64,000 nt of DNA from assembly GCA_963931865.1 (NCBI GenBank), contig OZ007505.1, positions 18,865,139 to 18,929,138 of the forward strand. The letters run 5' to 3'. The DNA is from Axinella damicornis (Eukaryota; Porifera; Demospongiae; Axinellida; Axinellidae). The translations under genes and the position numbers were made by a program. Of the stretch, positions 63,251 through 64,000 are shown in pieces. The notes under the pieces are model-generated. The model did not search any database, was not told where the DNA came from, and saw only the letters and a list, made by a program, of their open reading frames with translations. How positions within the stretch are numbered: the first letter of the stretch is position 1; every line of letters starts with the position of its first letter.

Positions 63251-64000
63251 GTTCCTACGGGTAAGACATCAAACTCTGAACCCAGAGGTGGATCCAGGGG
63301 GTTGTAGCCCTCCTCCCCCTCCCTCCACTGACCAACGAACCTAGGGATATGCCCCTAGTACTAGCGAGCATGACTATGCAGACGATACCTGCATCATACC
63401 TACTACCTTTTTGCATATATCCCTCCCCCCCCCCCCCCCCCCCCATACGATTTCTCCGGGGTCTGCCATAATCTTGGTGGTGTAGTTTTCGCGATGTTTG
63501 AGTACGCACACTGCATGCCCATGTTTGTGGGTGGGGCAGAGTGTTTGGATTTGTGGGTGTGGCAGATAGTGTTTAGATTTGTGGGTGTGGTGTTCCTGTT
63601 ATTGTGTGCTGTGTGGTAGCTACTGTGCAACTTTGGTGCCACTATCCATGCATGGATTCAATGTGTGGACAGTAAACGATCTCTTTGGTTACGGTGTTGT
63701 CTTGAGTCGAGCCACTAGGATCTGCTTACACAAAGTAGAGTCATCTAGTTGAGTTGATAAGCAGCACCACTGTCTGGTCCATAAAGGATTTTAAGTCACG
63801 GCTGCCAGCAAGGCTAAGCATGCAGTGCAGGGGTTGGGCACCTGGACGGAAGCCCTTGGATCGTTTACGACAGATGCCTGTTCAGTAGCCTAGCAGATGG
63901 TGAAATTGCAACCTAGTTCCCAGACTCCTCCCCAGCTTTTTGTCGCATACAAAACCTGGGGAGGAGTCTGGGAACTGATATACTGAGATATATACCTCAA
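63251..64000. other. Right edge, no gene recognised
   Basis: Contains CAGAGGTGGATCCAGGGGG at 63283, like the left end of the hAT-like element at 29522 but without a recognisable partner end. It also has a C20 run (63425-63444), a roughly 30-base imperfect tandem repeat of TTTGTGGGTG(T/G)GGCAGA(63519-63592) and a foldback (63915-63976). No coding sequence seen. Confidence 0.5.
63915..63976. repeat. Foldback with 21-bp perfect arms
   Basis: AGTTCCCAGACTCCTCCCCAG, a 20-base loop, and the exact complement. Arms resemble the GTTCCCAG outer motif of the other foldbacks in the window, so it may be a member of the same broad family. Confidence 0.85.

Noticed and set aside
1..64000. tRNA, rRNA, attachment sites or origins
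   Set aside because: None could be recognised on either strand by eye.

Overview
The window looks like animal nuclear DNA, most likely from a sponge. This is an inference from gene style: long intronless reading frames for secreted, PMP-repeat, multipass membrane proteins whose N-terminal motif (YVKPT..PCP.DPC.TLSEYAQ, then LLPG.HVLSV) I associate with sponge proteins. It also holds CA microsatellites, many miniature transposons and decayed LINE-like sequence. I see no operons, ribosomal sites, rRNA, tRNA or CRISPR.

The window is a tandem array of one gene family in two subtypes. A-type genes lie on the + strand: A1 at 1-3305 (cut by the window edge, two nonsense codons), A2 at 17788-21966 and A3 at 35363-39544. 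B-type genes lie on the - strand: B1 5591-11146, B2 23719-28713, B3 41393-44218 (5'-truncated), B4 47305-51846 and B5 54209-59347 (two frameshifts). A and B genes sit tail to tail, and the A-B module recurs every 17.6-18.7 kb. Three further B 3'-end scraps lie at 15801-16604, 33121-33970 and, inverted, 46693-47085.

Every full protein has the same plan: signal peptide, conserved N-terminal domain, an ectodomain of about 27-residue PMP-type repeats (GG[GA][IVM] plus FxxN, predicted right-handed beta-helix), a Cys-rich juxtamembrane module, 8-10 hydrophobic segments and an acidic cytoplasmic tail with a conserved NF.ELREPL.LI motif. The A genes keep the same repeats. The B genes vary greatly in repeat number, with recent 81-bp expansions and higher-order repeats. 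The natural reading is a rapidly diversifying surface receptor or adhesion family; ligand and signalling partner cannot be told from sequence.

Between the genes are long duplicated flanks (11147-15800, 28714-33120, 59348-63250, with diverged versions at 44219-46692 and 51847-54208). They carry CA repeats, foldback elements, miniature transposons with paralogous empty sites, decayed reverse-transcriptase sequence and two exon-like islands on opposite strands. Poly-G/C tracts of 14-35 bases mark several breakpoints and the 3' flanks of B genes; these and the near-identical modules are also where assembly error or uncollapsed haplotypes must be considered.
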